Part shown: positions 21,130 through 57,644 of the stretch, one piece after another | How the letters are laid out: every line of letters begins with the position of its first letter | Numbering within the stretch: position 1 is the stretch's first letter | Assembly (NCBI GenBank): GCA_038030265.1 | Contig: CM075940.1 | Location: 7,936,001 to 8,000,000, forward strand | Direction: 5' to 3' | DNA length: 64,000 bases | Origin: Corythucha ciliata | Lineage: Eukaryota; Arthropoda; Insecta; Hemiptera; Tingidae | Translations under genes and position numbers: made by a program | Notes under the pieces: generated by a model | Seen by the model: the letters and a program-made list of their open reading frames with translations, nothing else | The model's database searches: none | What the model was told of the DNA's origin: nothing

Positions 21130-24100
21130 TGAGGACGTGACCGAACCCTTTGGCTGGTAAACCACTTAAAGAAAATGAATGGAAGGAAGAGAGGCGAATC
21201 AATCCCCCTCCTCCCGTCCCGCCAAAAATAAAAGAATAAAGAGAGTGGAGACGACGATTACTATTAACTTCAAGTTTTCAGGTTTCATTTAAGAGGGAGA
21301 AGAAATGCAATTTATAACAACCTTCTTGAATTACAGACCAATCTTTTAAACAATTTTCCTTTCTTTTCCTTTTTGTTAAAACACGAGTGTATACAGAGGG
21401 AAATCTTGTTTTAAACTTTACGTTCTTAACAAACAGAGAATTGACAACATCGATAAAAGTAAACATTTCAGTCGCCGCAGCAGTCAATACCATACGTTGT
21501 TTTCCTTTATCGTCAACATTGCCCGAATGAAGCTCTGCAGCGACATTTCACAATGTGTATTATCGTAATTAAGCGATTTATAGTACCCCTTGTTACTACT
21601 ATGAAAGAGAAAAATAGTTTGAATTGATTGTAAGCTTAAAATACACTTTTTAAAATAGATATATAGAACAATAATGTAATCACACGCTGAATACGCACCA
21701 ATTAATGCATATTGTACATAACTTTTACCACCCGCAGGTGGAAATGAAGCTCAAATGGGTTAAATCTTAAAATAATTTTACTTAAGGCCTACTTAACCGA
21801 CCACAGTAAATTCTAGTCGACAACTAGAACAATTCTAGATTTTTTCACTAATACTTCCATCAAAAATATAGTCCTTTCCATAGAGATGAATTTTCGTATT
21901 GTTAGTACAAAAATATTATTTGAAAAAATGTAGGGAATGGTTGGAACTTAATTAACTATTTTGTAATTTGTTGCGTTTAAATAGCCAACAAGAAGCACGT
22001 TTCTTTCAAAATTTAGATCGATTTTCACCCACTTGGAATATGTGTCTTCTGCTTTTCGGATTGTTGGTGTTTCGTGTAATAATTTAGAGTACCTAAGGGA
22101 GGAAGTTGGGGAGCATTATTGCTCATTTTGTGCATTTCTGTAAATTTAGACGACCCATGGAGGCCTCTGTAGGCAATTTGAAATTGTATGTTTATTTTTC
22201 GTACACTATTTTATTCTAACAAAAAACATCAGGAACATTACACGTGTATTGCTTGAAATTTGACTGCCTCCCATAATTATTTAGAGTAAAGGGTCGTTTT
22301 ATTGCTTTAAGTGTTACCGGTTTGATGTTGATTTGAGTTTTTAAGCTTTTGTTGGCTCAGAGGAATTCATACTGACCAGTAATGTGCTTAGGGGAGGGGT
22401 GAATTCCTGACTTGTGCAATAAATTGATAAAGAAGAACAATTACAGTGACAAATCAACTTCATAGATCTGACAAAAAGCGTAGTGAATTCACAACAAATA
22501 ATCAACTTAATTATCACAGCCAATAAACTCTAATTTCGTGCCTATTCTAAAAATTAATGAGGAAAAAAACGGATCAATGGGACGTACTGAATCATTTGAA
22601 ACAGTACATACAATATTTCAATTAAACCATAATTTGTGCTACAGCCAGAGCCAGAATGAATAAAACGTCCATTTGTGCAGCGCATTGAAACTAAATGTCC
22701 AAAGCTGTTACGACCACAATAAAATATTGTAAACAAAACACTCACACTGCTCACACTCACACAACAAAAGCTTTCTACGATTTGTTTTTCCAATTTGTAG
22801 CTTCAAAATGAAATTTTCTACTTCGCAACACTTTTCTTTGTGTGGTGATGGGTGGGTGGAGGGGGCTTCGAGCTTGTGGTGAGTGGGTGGGAAAAATGAA
22901 ACATGACCAACGGGGTGGTGGAAGGGATGGCTGAACTTTGCGGCCCAGGATTCGCTCCGCGCGCTAAATAGAGAGACCGCATTGGGGGTGCGAGGTCATC
23001 GACGGGTGGACAGGACAGGACTCGGTGCTGACAGTTTTTCGTGGTGAATGGGTTAGCCATAGCGACTAAACATGCTAAAAATGATCATTTTGCTGGATAT
23101 AGTTGTGAGGTAGTCGTGGCCTTGATGACGAGGTTGAGGGGGGGGGGGTGAACGGATTGAATTCGTGCATTATCCAGCACAGCAGGGAGAGGACAAGGTG
23201 ACCAGTAAAGTGCCAACGTCCTGGAAACGGCCGCGTTGTTTGTATTCCCAAAGATGGGGGGAGGGGGGGGCAAGCATGAAAAATCCTCACTATCAAGACT
23301 AAACGAGAGAGTACCCGTGACGGACTTCTTCCATATGAAAGGATATCAGTCCTTTCCAGGGGGTCATTTCCCCTTATAGAGAAGGGGGGGGGGGTTGATT
23401 GGAAAAAAACGAGTTAAGGGGCGTCCTGAGTACGGGACAGAAAGGCTGGGTATCTCCTACTTCTCAAGCTACCTCACTGCACCAAGACAAGGTGCTCGGT
23501 CCGTACCCAAGATCGTATGTGCGGAGGGCAGTTCTAGGGCCATATGTACTCGCCGCGGAGGGCAGTTCTAAAGAACACACCCAAGTTCAGGGGCTCATCT
23601 CTTTCGAGTGGAACGCAATCGCCACGCGTTAGCTCGTCGTCCTTTGCCACTAACGTGGTCAATAGTTTCCTGTTACCGACGACCTCCAACCGTATTTCAA
23701 GAGGAGGGAGGGGGATCTTGGCAGAATCAGTATTTTCGGGCTTTACTGCCCGCTCGAGAATGTTCCTGGAGGACCTCCTCAACTCTTTAAGAGGGAGAGG
23801 GATCAACCAACAACTACAAATCCCGCGTGTGCCACGCCATTACCCTTGGCTAGTGCGTGGTGGGGGACTGTTGTCCTGAAAGAGGACGCGCCGACCCTTT
23901 TCTTGTGTACTGAAGGGACCTTCAATAGGGCGCGGAAGTGAATTGTGACTACACTGAAACACTATGGGGTACCAGTCCAAAGCTGACTGTGAGTACAATA
24001 ACGGGTCAGTGCGCCAGTTTCCGGTATCCGGTAAATAAATATAATCCGGTTCCGGGGGACAAAGTTAGTGTAGAAGACTTTTCCACGCTATGATCCCAAG

Positions 24101-24190
24101 GCCTCGCGCGAAGGGAGGAGGCTACTGGGTCTGTTACCTTTAGGCTCGGCCTTCTACGGAAGCCCGGAGGGTTTTCGAAATCAAGAAAGG
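21130..24190. other. Gene-free stretch
   Basis: The first half is AT-rich. 22.8-24.1 kb is more GC-rich and contains a 'cggagggcagttcta' direct repeat (about 23522 and 23557). Several frames of 60-110 codons are open there on both strands, but none looks like a known protein or has splice support. The GC-rich block may be an unidentified repeat element. Confidence 0.4.
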
Positions 24191-24560
24191 AAAAAGCTTT
24201 ATTGTGGTTGAAGGCTACAACAGGTTGGAGCTTTGTTGTGGTTTGCAGCTTTGCGGTTGGAGATTTATTGGGGTCACAGCTTTTCGTCGTTGGAGCTTTG
24301 CTGTGGTTGGTCCTTCCTTGTCGTTTGTATTTTACTGTGGTTTGGAGCATTGGTATGGTTTGAGTTCTACTGTGGTTGGAGCTTTATTGTGGCTTGAGCT
24401 TTTAGTGGTTGGTCCTTTTTTGTGGTTTGAGCTTTACTGTTGGTTTGGAGCTTCGTTATGGTCGGGGCACTTCTGTGGTTGGGCATTCTTCATGGTCAGA
24501 GCATGCATGTTGTGGTTAGAATTGGGCTCAGAACACTGCTGTGGTTGGGCCTGTCGATAC
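24190..24560 (+). repeat. 'tgtggttggagcttt' degenerate tandem repeat (family E)
   Basis: About fifteen variants of tgtggttggagcttta with a period near 20-22 bp. The same motif family reappears at 30.92-31.45 kb as 'tttgtggttagagcatttt'. A 140-codon plus-strand frame across it is a translation of the repeat. Confidence 0.75.
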
Positions 24561-24741
24561 GGGGGGGGGGGCACTGGGGACGACGGCCTTCCTTTAGAAG
24601 CTCGGACTTCGGAAATCAAGAGATGAAGGAAAGTATAAAAAGAAAATACCTAGGGCAGGTGGGGGAATAATAAATATAATACAAGTAAAGAAGGAAAACA
24701 AGTCCTAAAAACAGTGCTACACAGACGGCTCTGAGCCCAGC

Positions 24742-24829
24742 AGAGTGGCCAAGGTCGCTAGGTCGTCGACTCTCATGTCCAGTTATCGTCTGCTTAGCGG
24801 GTTCGATTCTCACTACAGGCTGGACTATT
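24742..24829 (+). tRNA. tRNA-like sequence, probably pseudo or SINE head
   Basis: An A-box-like agtggccaaggtcg and a B-box-like gggttcgattctc lie about 45 bp apart, inside a segment beginning agcccagcag and ending acaggct. The four outermost acceptor positions can pair (agcc/ggct) but the rest of the stem fails, and no convincing anticodon arm forms. A degraded class II tRNA or a tRNA-derived SINE head is more likely than a working tRNA. Confidence 0.3.
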
Positions 24830-24899
24830 TGAGCAAAGGTCATATGTGTAAAAGAGTTAAAAATTAAATTGTGAGCTGTCGCCCTCGTCCACGACACCT

Positions 24900-26040
24900 T
24901 ATTGTAGTTGGACATAAAGCTCCGTTGGTTTACCACAGACGGCTCTGAAATGGGTCAAGAAGGAAGGACTGGGGAAGGGATTTTTAAGGGGCCCCCGAGA
25001 TGTGAATTGAATGGTGCCTTCCCTTCCACAACTTGAAATTTTCGTTTCAGGTAAACATAGGTGGAGGGGGGGGGGTAAACAACTGTAACAGTAAGCTCTC
25101 CGAAATTGAACGAATAACCAAAACCAGCCCTGAAATACACGAATGCTCTGCGGGATTTCCTTAATTTGTTTCTGTTTAGCGGCGGTTTTTGACATATTTC
25201 TAACAGGAGACGCAATGTTCGTCGCAATAACTATTGACCCCCCCCCCTATCCTCCCCCACCAGAAACGAAAGTTTGTTGTTAAGAGGCAATCAAATAAGC
25301 TAATGAACACTCAGTAGTTGCGTGCTTATAAGACACTACAGTTTACGAACAGGCCTCAATGTAATATCCCTCGTTAATCTGAAAACAAATCCAATTAAGC
25401 GTATGCAAGCGAGGGTTAGTGTATCTAAAAAAGCATGCGTATCTTGAGGCATCGTGTTTGTTTCATAAACAAAAACAGGCAAGCAAGTTTGTAACAATGA
25501 TACATGCTCAAACTTGGTCAATATAAGACCAAATGGGGAACATTTATTTTAATTAAAACAATTTTATTAGTCATCTTTACACACGAAATAAAACGTTAAC
25601 AAAAAATATATTTGATCATTTTACGACATTAAAAAAATAAATCTATACGTGAAGACTACAACAACCATGCATACATTGTTTACATAACATGGAAATGAAT
25701 ACCATAAACATATATAGACATTAACGTACATAACAATACAAATGTACATAAAATATACAATTACGAGTGAATACGAGTACTCATTCATTATTGTTTGAAG
25801 ATTAATATTTTTCCTGTCAAAAATACCTAAACGATAAACAATAAAAGTCATGGAAAATGTAGAGACCTCTTAACATTCATTCGGAATTGAGAGTAAGAGA
25901 CAGAGAGCGAGAGAGAGAGTTGCCTTACTGAGTTACTGAGTTCTGTTTCAACACCAATACAGCATACCGTACGAAGGAACGATGAATTCAAGCTCCTCAG
26001 AGCCAATTAACATTATAATTGGATGTGAGGAGCCTGAGCG
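24900..26040. other. Region downstream of Nf1, including likely 3' UTR
   Basis: It begins with unassigned sequence and a G run at 25072. From the Nf1 stop at 26045 the first minus-strand AATAAA signals lie at about 25543-25568, so the 3' UTR probably ends near 25.54 kb. That would make it about 0.5 kb and AT-rich. No other gene is seen. Confidence 0.45.
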
Positions 26041-26044
26041 AGTC

Positions 26045-49511
<23,467 letters not shown>

Positions 49512-49514
49512 GGC

Positions 49515-50970
49515 TAAGTGAGTCTCAACAAGAAATAGAAATTTGAAAGATAAAAAACTGGGAAAGAAAGAAAGAAACAAGACATGGAAAATAGGGACCC
49601 GTGTTTAAGAGCTTCCTGCCCTAAACTGGCCGGGCAACAGCCTTATCAATGAACTCTGATAAGAGTAACTGGGCAATCAATATTTATGTTTTTCTTTTAA
49701 TTCAAAAAATTATTTGGCGGGTGAATACTGATGCTCAGATTTCGATTAGTGCAGCTATTCACACAAGTCAGGGTCAAGTTTTAGTCTGAATCGTGAGGTG
49801 GAAAGTAAAATAAAGAGCTTTAGGGGAATCCCTATGGAGGGACCAACGCGACGCCCTTTATCCCAAGTTTCGTCCCTCAATCTGGAGAAAGAAGTGGAAA
49901 AAACTAGGCCACAGACTTCTACACCCACGCAGCAGCCTTATATATAGGTGACACCCTAAAGTGTTTTGGACAAGTTGAATGAAGTGGCATTTTGGTGAAG
50001 TTGTAGGCGAATTAATAAAGGGCTTAGACGTAGGTTGTCCATACCCCCCCCCCCCACCTGGGTCTCACAAGTATTTAATTAATTCTAAAATCTGAAAAAC
50101 AGGACAACGCAGCCCGCTCGTGTTAGCACACCCAACACACAGACACACTAAGTGTAAACCCATTGATATTCGTTTCACTCTTTATAAATGAGAACTCCTG
50201 GGGAGCAAAAGCCCCAAGAACTGGCAATTTTTCAATAAAATTACGATTATTAAAAAATTTGCCGATTCGGTCGTGAAACTGCTGGAATATTTTGCAAGTA
50301 AAATCATGTACCGAACAGAATGTTGCACTTTATGGCCAGAATATTTTGCGGTCCATATACAATCTCGTCCGCCTCATCCCCGGAGACGGCAAGCATTCAA
50401 CAGATTTGCGTGGTTTCCTCAGGATTTATTTGAAGCCGGAAACTAACAGGCCAATCTCGGTACCAACTGTTGCATTTTCATCCCGGATCCCACTTATTGA
50501 ATTTTCAGCGTGAAAACAAGTGTTTTAAGATGTTCTAATCAAGTTCTATCGAAATGGTAAAATAAATTAAGTAATATAGATAAAACGGTTCAATTTATTA
50601 TTATCTCAGAGCGTGTGTGACTCGCAGGGAAATGAACGACTTGGCGAGAGCGTTCCACTCTTGACCGAAATAATTGGAAAATAATTTATGAAAAAAAGGA
50701 ACCAATTCGCTTTTGTGTATACTGTGTGATTGGTTTGTGTGCAGAAGTTCGAAACGACGAGACGTTCCCATGCGCGGATCCAGAGGGGTGGGGGGTCATG
50801 ACCCCCCCACCTCTGCATATGAATATTCTTATGATAAATATGCGTAAAGTTTTATGATAAATATACCTACGTAAATGTATTAGCTTAAAGGCTTATCTGA
50901 TCAAACCCCACAAAAAACCACCAAAAAATAAATAAATAGAAATAATTTGAATGGACTCTTTCAAATTGAA
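49515..50970. other. Upstream of Nf1; includes a palindromic TE end
   Basis: The 5' flank of Nf1 shows no core promoter motif I can assign. At about 50775-50817 'gaggggtggggggtcatgac' is followed by 'ccccccacctctgc', a near-perfect palindrome next to gcgcggatcc, as at transposon ends. No gene is recognised; a 73-codon plus frame at 50292-50513 has no support. Confidence 0.4.
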
Positions 50971-51099
50971 GGTCATAATTGCACAGGCGAACCTACACGT
51001 ATCGGGGCCCGGGGCGGAAATCTTCAAGAGGCCCCTAAAAGTCTCTAATTATACATGTAGACCTCTATTGGTAACCTCTAAGGCCTTTTTATAATTTCA

Positions 51100-53330
51100 C
51101 CCAAGGCCTTTTCCTTATTTTAGGAAAATTACCGCTATTTCCACGCCAAACAGCGCTTATGCTAAGTTGAAGCCGCGAATTTCTCCATTTTATCCGCGAA
51201 TGAGTGCTTTTTGTCAACTTTACCAGCAAATTAGCGCTTTTCGCAACAATTAAGCGCAAATTAGCGGGGTAATCCCCCCCCCCCGCCCCCAAGAAACAAA
51301 GTAGCTTTTTTTCATCCCATGAATCAGCGATGTTTCTTAACCTTCCTCGAGTTGGGTTTACCACAATAATTTTAGCGGCAAATTAGCGGGTTTTTCCAGC
51401 AGGGACGAGGGAATTAGCACTTTACTCATTTAGAGCTGAAAATTAGCGTTTTACTCAATATTAGCCGCAAAATAGAGGTTTTTTCTAAATGTTTACGACA
51501 AATTAGCTTTTTTTTTCTTCAACATAACCATACGCTACGGATTAGCGATTTTATCTCAGTTTTAGCCACGAATTTGCGGGTTTTTCACCCATAGCCATAA
51601 ATTGGCGCTTTTTCTCAATTTTAGCCTCAAAAGTTGACCGAGAGGAAGCCCCGAATTAGCATATTTCCAATTTTTGACGCAAATTGAAAATTTTCTCAAT
51701 TTTAGCCGTGAATTAGTGATTTTCATACATTTCAGCCGCGTTTCTAACCCGTGAATTAGCGAATTTTGCTCATTTTAACCATGAATTTGCGTTTTCAGAT
51801 ATTTTAAGTGCAATTTGGCAATTTTTCCATTTTTGACAGCGTATTAGCACTTTTTTTTTTCAATTCAGGCTTAAAATTAACCTTTCTAGCCAGAATAATT
51901 AGCGGGTTCTTTTCCATTTTAGCACCGCATTAGCATTTTTTAAAAAATTTTAACTATGGATTGGCGCTTCTTCTCAGTTCTAGCCGTGAATTATTTATTT
52001 ATTTTTTTACTCATAGCCATGAATTTGCCGTTTTTCTCAATTTTAGTCACAAAGTTGTCCTCAGAAGGCGAGATAGCGGAATTAGAAATTCCAACACACT
52101 TTATCAGCGAATTTTCTTCTCAATTTTAGCCGTGAACTAGCGCTTTTTTCAATTGTAGCTGCGTAGAAGCGTTTCTAGCCTGTGATTTTGCGAATTTTCT
52201 CAATTTTTAGCCGGGAATAGCTTTTTTTCCCCTATTTGAACTGAAAACTAGAGTTTTTATTTATTTATGCCGGGCTATTAATAGTGAACTTTTCACTATT
52301 GGATACTTTTTTTTTTTTTACATTTCAGTCCCGCATTGTCATATTTTCCTTCAATTTTTGCTATAGATTAGCGTTTATTGTTTAATTTTAGCCTCGAACA
52401 GAAGGGGTTTTTCAATTCTTCAAGATTTGGTGATTTTCCCCAATTTTGGCCACGGGTTAGCGCTTTTTCTCAATTTTAGCAGCGCAGTAGGGTTTCCATC
52501 GTTTGTATTGGCGATTTTCCTCAATTTTAGCCACGAATTATCGTTTTCCTATAATTAGGAATTATGATAAGCCATTTTTTTCATTTTCAGCAGCGAATTA
52601 GCGCTTTTTCTCAGTTTGAGTTGAAAATTAGTGTTTCTCTTAGTGTTAGCCGCCCTAATTAATATATTTTTTTTTTCAATTTTAGCCGCCTTGTTTTTTA
52701 GATTTTAGCCCCGCATAAGCAATTTGTTTTTACTTTTTGCTATGGATTGGTGCTGTTTCTCAGTTTGAGCCTCGAATCTTTCAGAAGCTAGACGGATTTG
52801 CGTTTTCTCGATTAGTGATTTTATTCATTTTTATATTTGCAAATTAACGTTTTTCCTCAACTTTAACCGCGAATTAGTGATTTTTCTCCATTTCATCTGT
52901 GAAATAGCGTTTTCTGATAATTTTTCAGTGAGCATATCTATTCTCTTTTTTTTTTTTATATGCGAATCGATGATTTTTCGCCATTTCAGATGTGAATTTT
53001 CCATTTTGGCCCAATTTTAATCCGTATTAGCGTTGTTTTTTTTCAATATTAGCCGCGATGTTTTTTTTACTTGTACGGCCTTGAATTTGTAGCGTGTATT
53101 CGCAATTGTAGCCGAGGGGTTGACCCAAAAACAACACTTTTAAATTGATTTCTACATTTTATCCGTGGAATGGTTGTCATACACTGCGAATCGACGATTT
53201 TTTTCTCAATTTCTGTCTGAAAGTTGCATCGTGATTCGACGAATCAGCGCTTTTTCGCAGTTATAGCCACGAATATTTGCGCTTTTCCCCAAGTTTTTGC
53301 CGCGTCAGCCAGTTGTAAATTGCCGATCAG
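51100..53330 (+). repeat. Large family A array ('ttttagccgcgaattagcgc')
   Basis: About 2.2 kb made of some 60-70 degenerate copies of ctcaatttt-agccgcgaatta-gcgctttt, period about 33 bp. It is flanked by GC-rich segments containing ggggcccggggcgg at about 51004-51018 and about 53636-53650. Confidence 0.85.
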
Positions 53331-53823
53331 TACATTAGTGCGCTTAAGGACCTAGCGAAACTGGGGCGGTCCGTTTTCTCTATATTCTCCATGACTTTCC
53401 CTCAAGAAGGCGCAAATTTCTGTATTTCAATCACCAGAATAGCACTCTCAGGGGCTCAATCGAATAGTCAGCCCACACTCTTCGCTGATATCATTTGTAA
53501 CGTTATATTCCCCAGGTCGGGTATAGACTGCAATTAGTAGAAAGGAGCCTAATCGCTGTCCAACCTTTTCACATGAATGAACCTAAAAATCCTCATTTTT
53601 CCGTATTTAAGCTTTTCGGGGGCCCCGCCTGACAGGGGGCCCGGGGCGGTCCGCCCCCCTCGCCCCAACCTCGGTACGCTACTGCATAATTGAAATAACT
53701 TTCTGTACGGACTTCTAAACCTCTTGGGGAAATTAGTAGCGTATATTTTAAGATTTCCCGTAATTTAAAACCGTAATTAGATTGATAAGACGATAGAACG
53801 CAATATTAGGTCTTTTAAAGCAT

Positions 53824-53940
53824 GGTGTTTGGAACATGTTTGGAGAAGAGTACCCATGGGACCAGCCAATAAAATTCAAGATGATAACATTTTATTGGAT
53901 GATCCTATGTCAACTCTGCTCCAAACATGTCCAAATACCT
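53824..53940. mobile_element. Small inverted-repeat element
   Basis: ggtgtttggaacatgtttgg on the left pairs with ccaaacatgtccaaatacc on the right. Pairing continues inward to ccaataaaatt/aacattttattgg, giving arms of about 55 bp. It is non-coding and MITE-like. Confidence 0.65.
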
Positions 53941-53989
53941 TTACCTTTCTGTTGCAACCCCCCCCCCCCCTAAGCTGGTCACACTAGCA

Positions 53990-56390
53990 TGAACAGTCAG
54001 TTTTGCAATTTTTACAGTACAAATGGTCAATTCAAGGCACGAATGGTCAGTTTGCCATATTCTTGGTGTTCAAATGGTTGATTTTATAATTCACTTTTTG
54101 GGCCCAACAAATCCGATTTTTGCTGTTTCTTTTGTTCGTTTTTGTTCTTTCACTTTTTTATAGTTACCTAATTGTATTTATATTTTTCATTTTTTGTTTG
54201 TTTGTTTGTTTGTCTGTTTGTTATTTCTTAACTATGCTTGCCTGAAGTACTATGGGAGGTGTTTTGGCATCCAAATCACTCCCAAAATGGGCACGCCACT
54301 GGATGAGTCAACAGTCGAGATCGTTTGCAAAGTTGCCAGATTGGGTTGTTAACCATTATTTGGGCTGTTTCCGGAGGCTACCTCGTGATTTCAAACCAAA
54401 GGCGAGGTTTATGTTTCTCACACCAAGACATAATAATAACCATGTTTTAATTTCACGCACTTTATCGGGGGAAAAGCGACAGACAGACCGACGGCATGCC
54501 GAAAATCGCCTTTTACAACCTTTTAAGTTGGACCTTACAACCGCAACCTTCAGTGAATTTATTAGATACGCCAGGGAACCATACCGGTCTATTTATCGTT
54601 TAAAGGTCGCAAAAAGTCAATCAATCATTTTGAAAGCTCTAATAGCCAGTTTGGTCGTTTTTTGGGCGCGGATTGTTTATTATTCAGTCATTTTCAGAGA
54701 GCGAATCGTGAGTTGCGCCATCTGTGGGGCGCAAATGGTCAGTTGGACCCTTTTTAGAATGTGGATAGGCTTTTATTTGCTACGTTTATAGGGCGTGAAT
54801 AGCCAGTTTGGCTATTTTCAGGGTTCGAAATCGTCATATTAGGGTCCAAACGTTTAGATTAGCAATTCTCACGGTGTAAATAGTCAATTCCACCATATTT
54901 TGGCGGTCAATTATCAGTTTTGACATTTATAAAGAAGCGAATGCCATATTCTTAGTGCGTAACTTTAGGGGCGCGAATAGTCAGTTTTGTCATTTTAGGG
55001 CACGAATGATGCATTTGACAATTTTTCGAGCATGCGGGAAAATGCAGCTATTCCTGGATTTTGAATTCAGTTACTGTTGAAAAGGTTGACTTTTTACGAC
55101 GTTTGGTGGGGGGGGGGGGTTAAACTGTAAACTGAGAGCCGTGGCCCATCCGGGCCTTTTTACAGGGGTAATTAAAATTAATTTTTTGAGTAGTAGCAGA
55201 CACTGTCTCGTTTCTGCGACCTTTTGAAAAAGTACAAATCACCCCCTCCCCCCACTTCGCCGTAGAGTCCTACATTTTGTCTGTCGTCAGCAGGCGCGGG
55301 AATATAGGGAGGCGCTCTAGCACCCCCTTATTCCGGGCAGCGCTCGAAGGGTTATTCGAGTCCAGGGTCTCACGTTAACATTAGCTCCGGGAGTGGCGAG
55401 GAAATCGTTGAAACCACAAAATTGTGCATCGAGCACTTGTACCTTGACCTTGTAACCTTGAAACTTGTAATTTCACGCCGTAAACTGGCTGTTGAGCTGC
55501 ATGACTGCGATCATTCGCGAACGCCTTTCACCCCACAACCACCAGGAGCACGAAACGAGCTATTTGGCTGTAAAACTGTTGATTGAGCACGAACAAGGGA
55601 TTTTCCAGTTCGAAAACTACTAACTCCCCCCCCCTCTCACCCTGAACTCGGTCATATGATCATGACTTCTCCTCTCCTTCTCCAATTCAGGAGCTAATTA
55701 CAACCATTTTGCTGTCTTCTTTATTGGTTGAATGACCCCTCCTCAGCAATTGACTTCTTGCCCTGCAAATGATACAACTCAAAACAACATGAAACTTGAA
55801 TCGTGACACCGTAAATCCCAATCATCACCCATGCCAGGTACCTCAGAAAGGCTCAGGGCGTGAATGTAGTTATTTTTAGAGCGTAAATAGCCAGTCAAGC
55901 CATTTTATAGCGTAAGCCTAGCACGGCGAAGTATTACGGGAATGATCGGTAGAGGGGGCGGGGCTGTTCGTTGGTGACGTTCCCATTCTTTGAGGGTCAG
56001 CTGATCGATTTTGGGGCGCAAATAGCCAGTTTGAAGTTACACTATCTGCAGGGCGCGAATGAACAGTTTGAGCATTTTTAGAGCGTGAATTGCCATTTTA
56101 ACGGTGGAATAGGCAGTTAGGCTCCTTCGAGGGCACGGTTCGACCCTTTATCCATGTTTACAAGACGCAAATAACGGGCAGTTTGGCCATATTTGGTGCG
56201 TGAATGGTCGCCTTTGCCATTTTCAGGGCAGGAGTCGGTCATCTGTATCGACATTTTCGAGGCGCGAATCGTCTTTAAGCAATTTTTAGGGCGTGGATAT
56301 GCCAGTTTTGGGCTATTTTCAGCGCCAAAAAAGTCGTTTCAGAAATTTTCAGAGCACGAACCGTCTCTTCTGCCATTTTGGGGGCTAGTT
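53990..56390 (+). repeat. 'gggcgcgaatagtcagtttg' repeats (family B)
   Basis: Variants of gcgcgaatggtcagtttggc followed by catttttag recur at about 30-45 bp for most of 2.4 kb, with interruptions near 54.3-54.6 and 55.1-55.8 kb. The 179-codon frame at 54252-54791 runs into this array. A (tttg)n tract lies at about 54195-54225. Confidence 0.75.
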
Positions 56391-56530
56391 TTTGTGGAAG
56401 ACCAGGGAGATTCAACCTTGACGGATCCTAAGGGGCATATCACGCCACTATGGAATCATATCACCTCTTGATCGTTTTCGTACTTTTCCTGCCTGTGAAG
56501 CGCTGGTTTAAGACATGATTTATTTTTCAG

Positions 56531-56766
56531 GTTGAACCTCTTGGCGGTCAGTGTGGAGTGAGTTTGAAGTGTGTGCGTTCCTCCTGTGAAAAATTGAGAT
56601 GGTAGACGTTGCTTGGATTACTTTGCGGAATCGAGAATCTCCTTAAGTGAGAATTTTTATGACTGAAGACACGATAAACTCTCCGGTGTCGAGAAACAAT
56701 ATATGTAGTTATGTTCTTACTAATTTTTGCTTTTTTCGTTTCAGAAGGAGGCTGCCGACTAGCAAG
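56531..56766 (+). other. Two candidate plus-strand micro-exons
   Basis: tatttttcag precedes 27 nt (56531-56557) encoding VEPLGGQCG before GTGAGT. A strong acceptor with branchpoint and pyrimidine tract (ttactaat, then gcttttttcgtttcag) precedes 22 nt (56745-56766) before GTAGGT. Read in phase 0 the second gives KEAAD-stop. They could be the end of an unseen gene or untranslated exons of the peptide gene at 59.4 kb. No upstream coding exon was found, so this stays tentative. Confidence 0.3.
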
Positions 56767-57644
56767 GTAGGTGAATAGCACGGTTAAGAATGACCATAAT
56801 AAGGTAGCACCATTGTTTTTCAAGGAGTAGCTCTCCTTATTTCACTCTCGTTATTTCATTCAAACTATTGTAGCTCTCTTACGCGTACGCGCGGTGCTAT
56901 CTTATACCAACCACGGTTTATAGAATTTTGAATATTTCCTTCCTGGTTCGCGTACGATTTTTGGTTTCGTAAAGCCACCAAGGTGATTTGTATCGTACGT
57001 CTTGAATTTTCATGTTTAGATGATCAATGCAAGGCTATAGGAAAGTTATGGGGCATAATTATATGCTTTGCTGGCCACAGGTGGAATTGGTTAGGAAGGG
57101 GCACGTGTTATTAAAGGTTCCAATTCGGCACCACATTAGGAATTGATTGAGCCAGGTGGTTAGAAAAATGAGCTCGAATCCAAATAATATTTCGATTTCA
57201 GGTCTAAGGTTTGTTCGTTTGTCATTCAGAGATGGGGCATTTCTATACAATAAGTTTGAAGTTGATGTAAACGGTACAAAATTAGATGTTTGAGATTAAC
57301 TAAATAAGCTTAGTCATCACCTCAGCTGTTTGGGATGACAAACGAATGGACCTACTGTGTCCTCTCTTCATCTGGATCGTCTCGAAGGTTGGAGCCTCCA
57401 CACACACACACACGCACAACACGTCTTTCCATATCTTATTTTATCCACAGTAGGGCGACGGCAGGGCACTCTCACCGAGTCATTTATTTTCCTGAGAGTA
57501 CAGAACACACGCATCACGGTCCTGTCTCACGCATTGTTCTCGGACCTTCAGCCTACTGCGCCTTCAACAGCCAGCGTCTATTGAGCCTAGCTAAGGGGGG
57601 ACTGAGTAAGTGATTAGGCCAGAGTGCGCTGGAGTTCTGAGGCC

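Noticed and set aside
24204..24626. 140-codon plus-strand ORF rich in W, L and F
   Set aside because: It is a translation of the tgtggttggagcttt tandem repeat.
54252..54791. 179-codon plus-strand ORF, longest uninterrupted frame in the right third
   Set aside because: Its second half is a translation of the family B repeat and the first half has no recognised domain; a repeat with a period not divisible by stops explains it.
56548..56823. 91-codon minus ORF with a signal-peptide-like start
   Set aside because: It overlaps strong plus-strand splice signals, its C-terminal part is not protein-like, and it has no minus-strand gene context.
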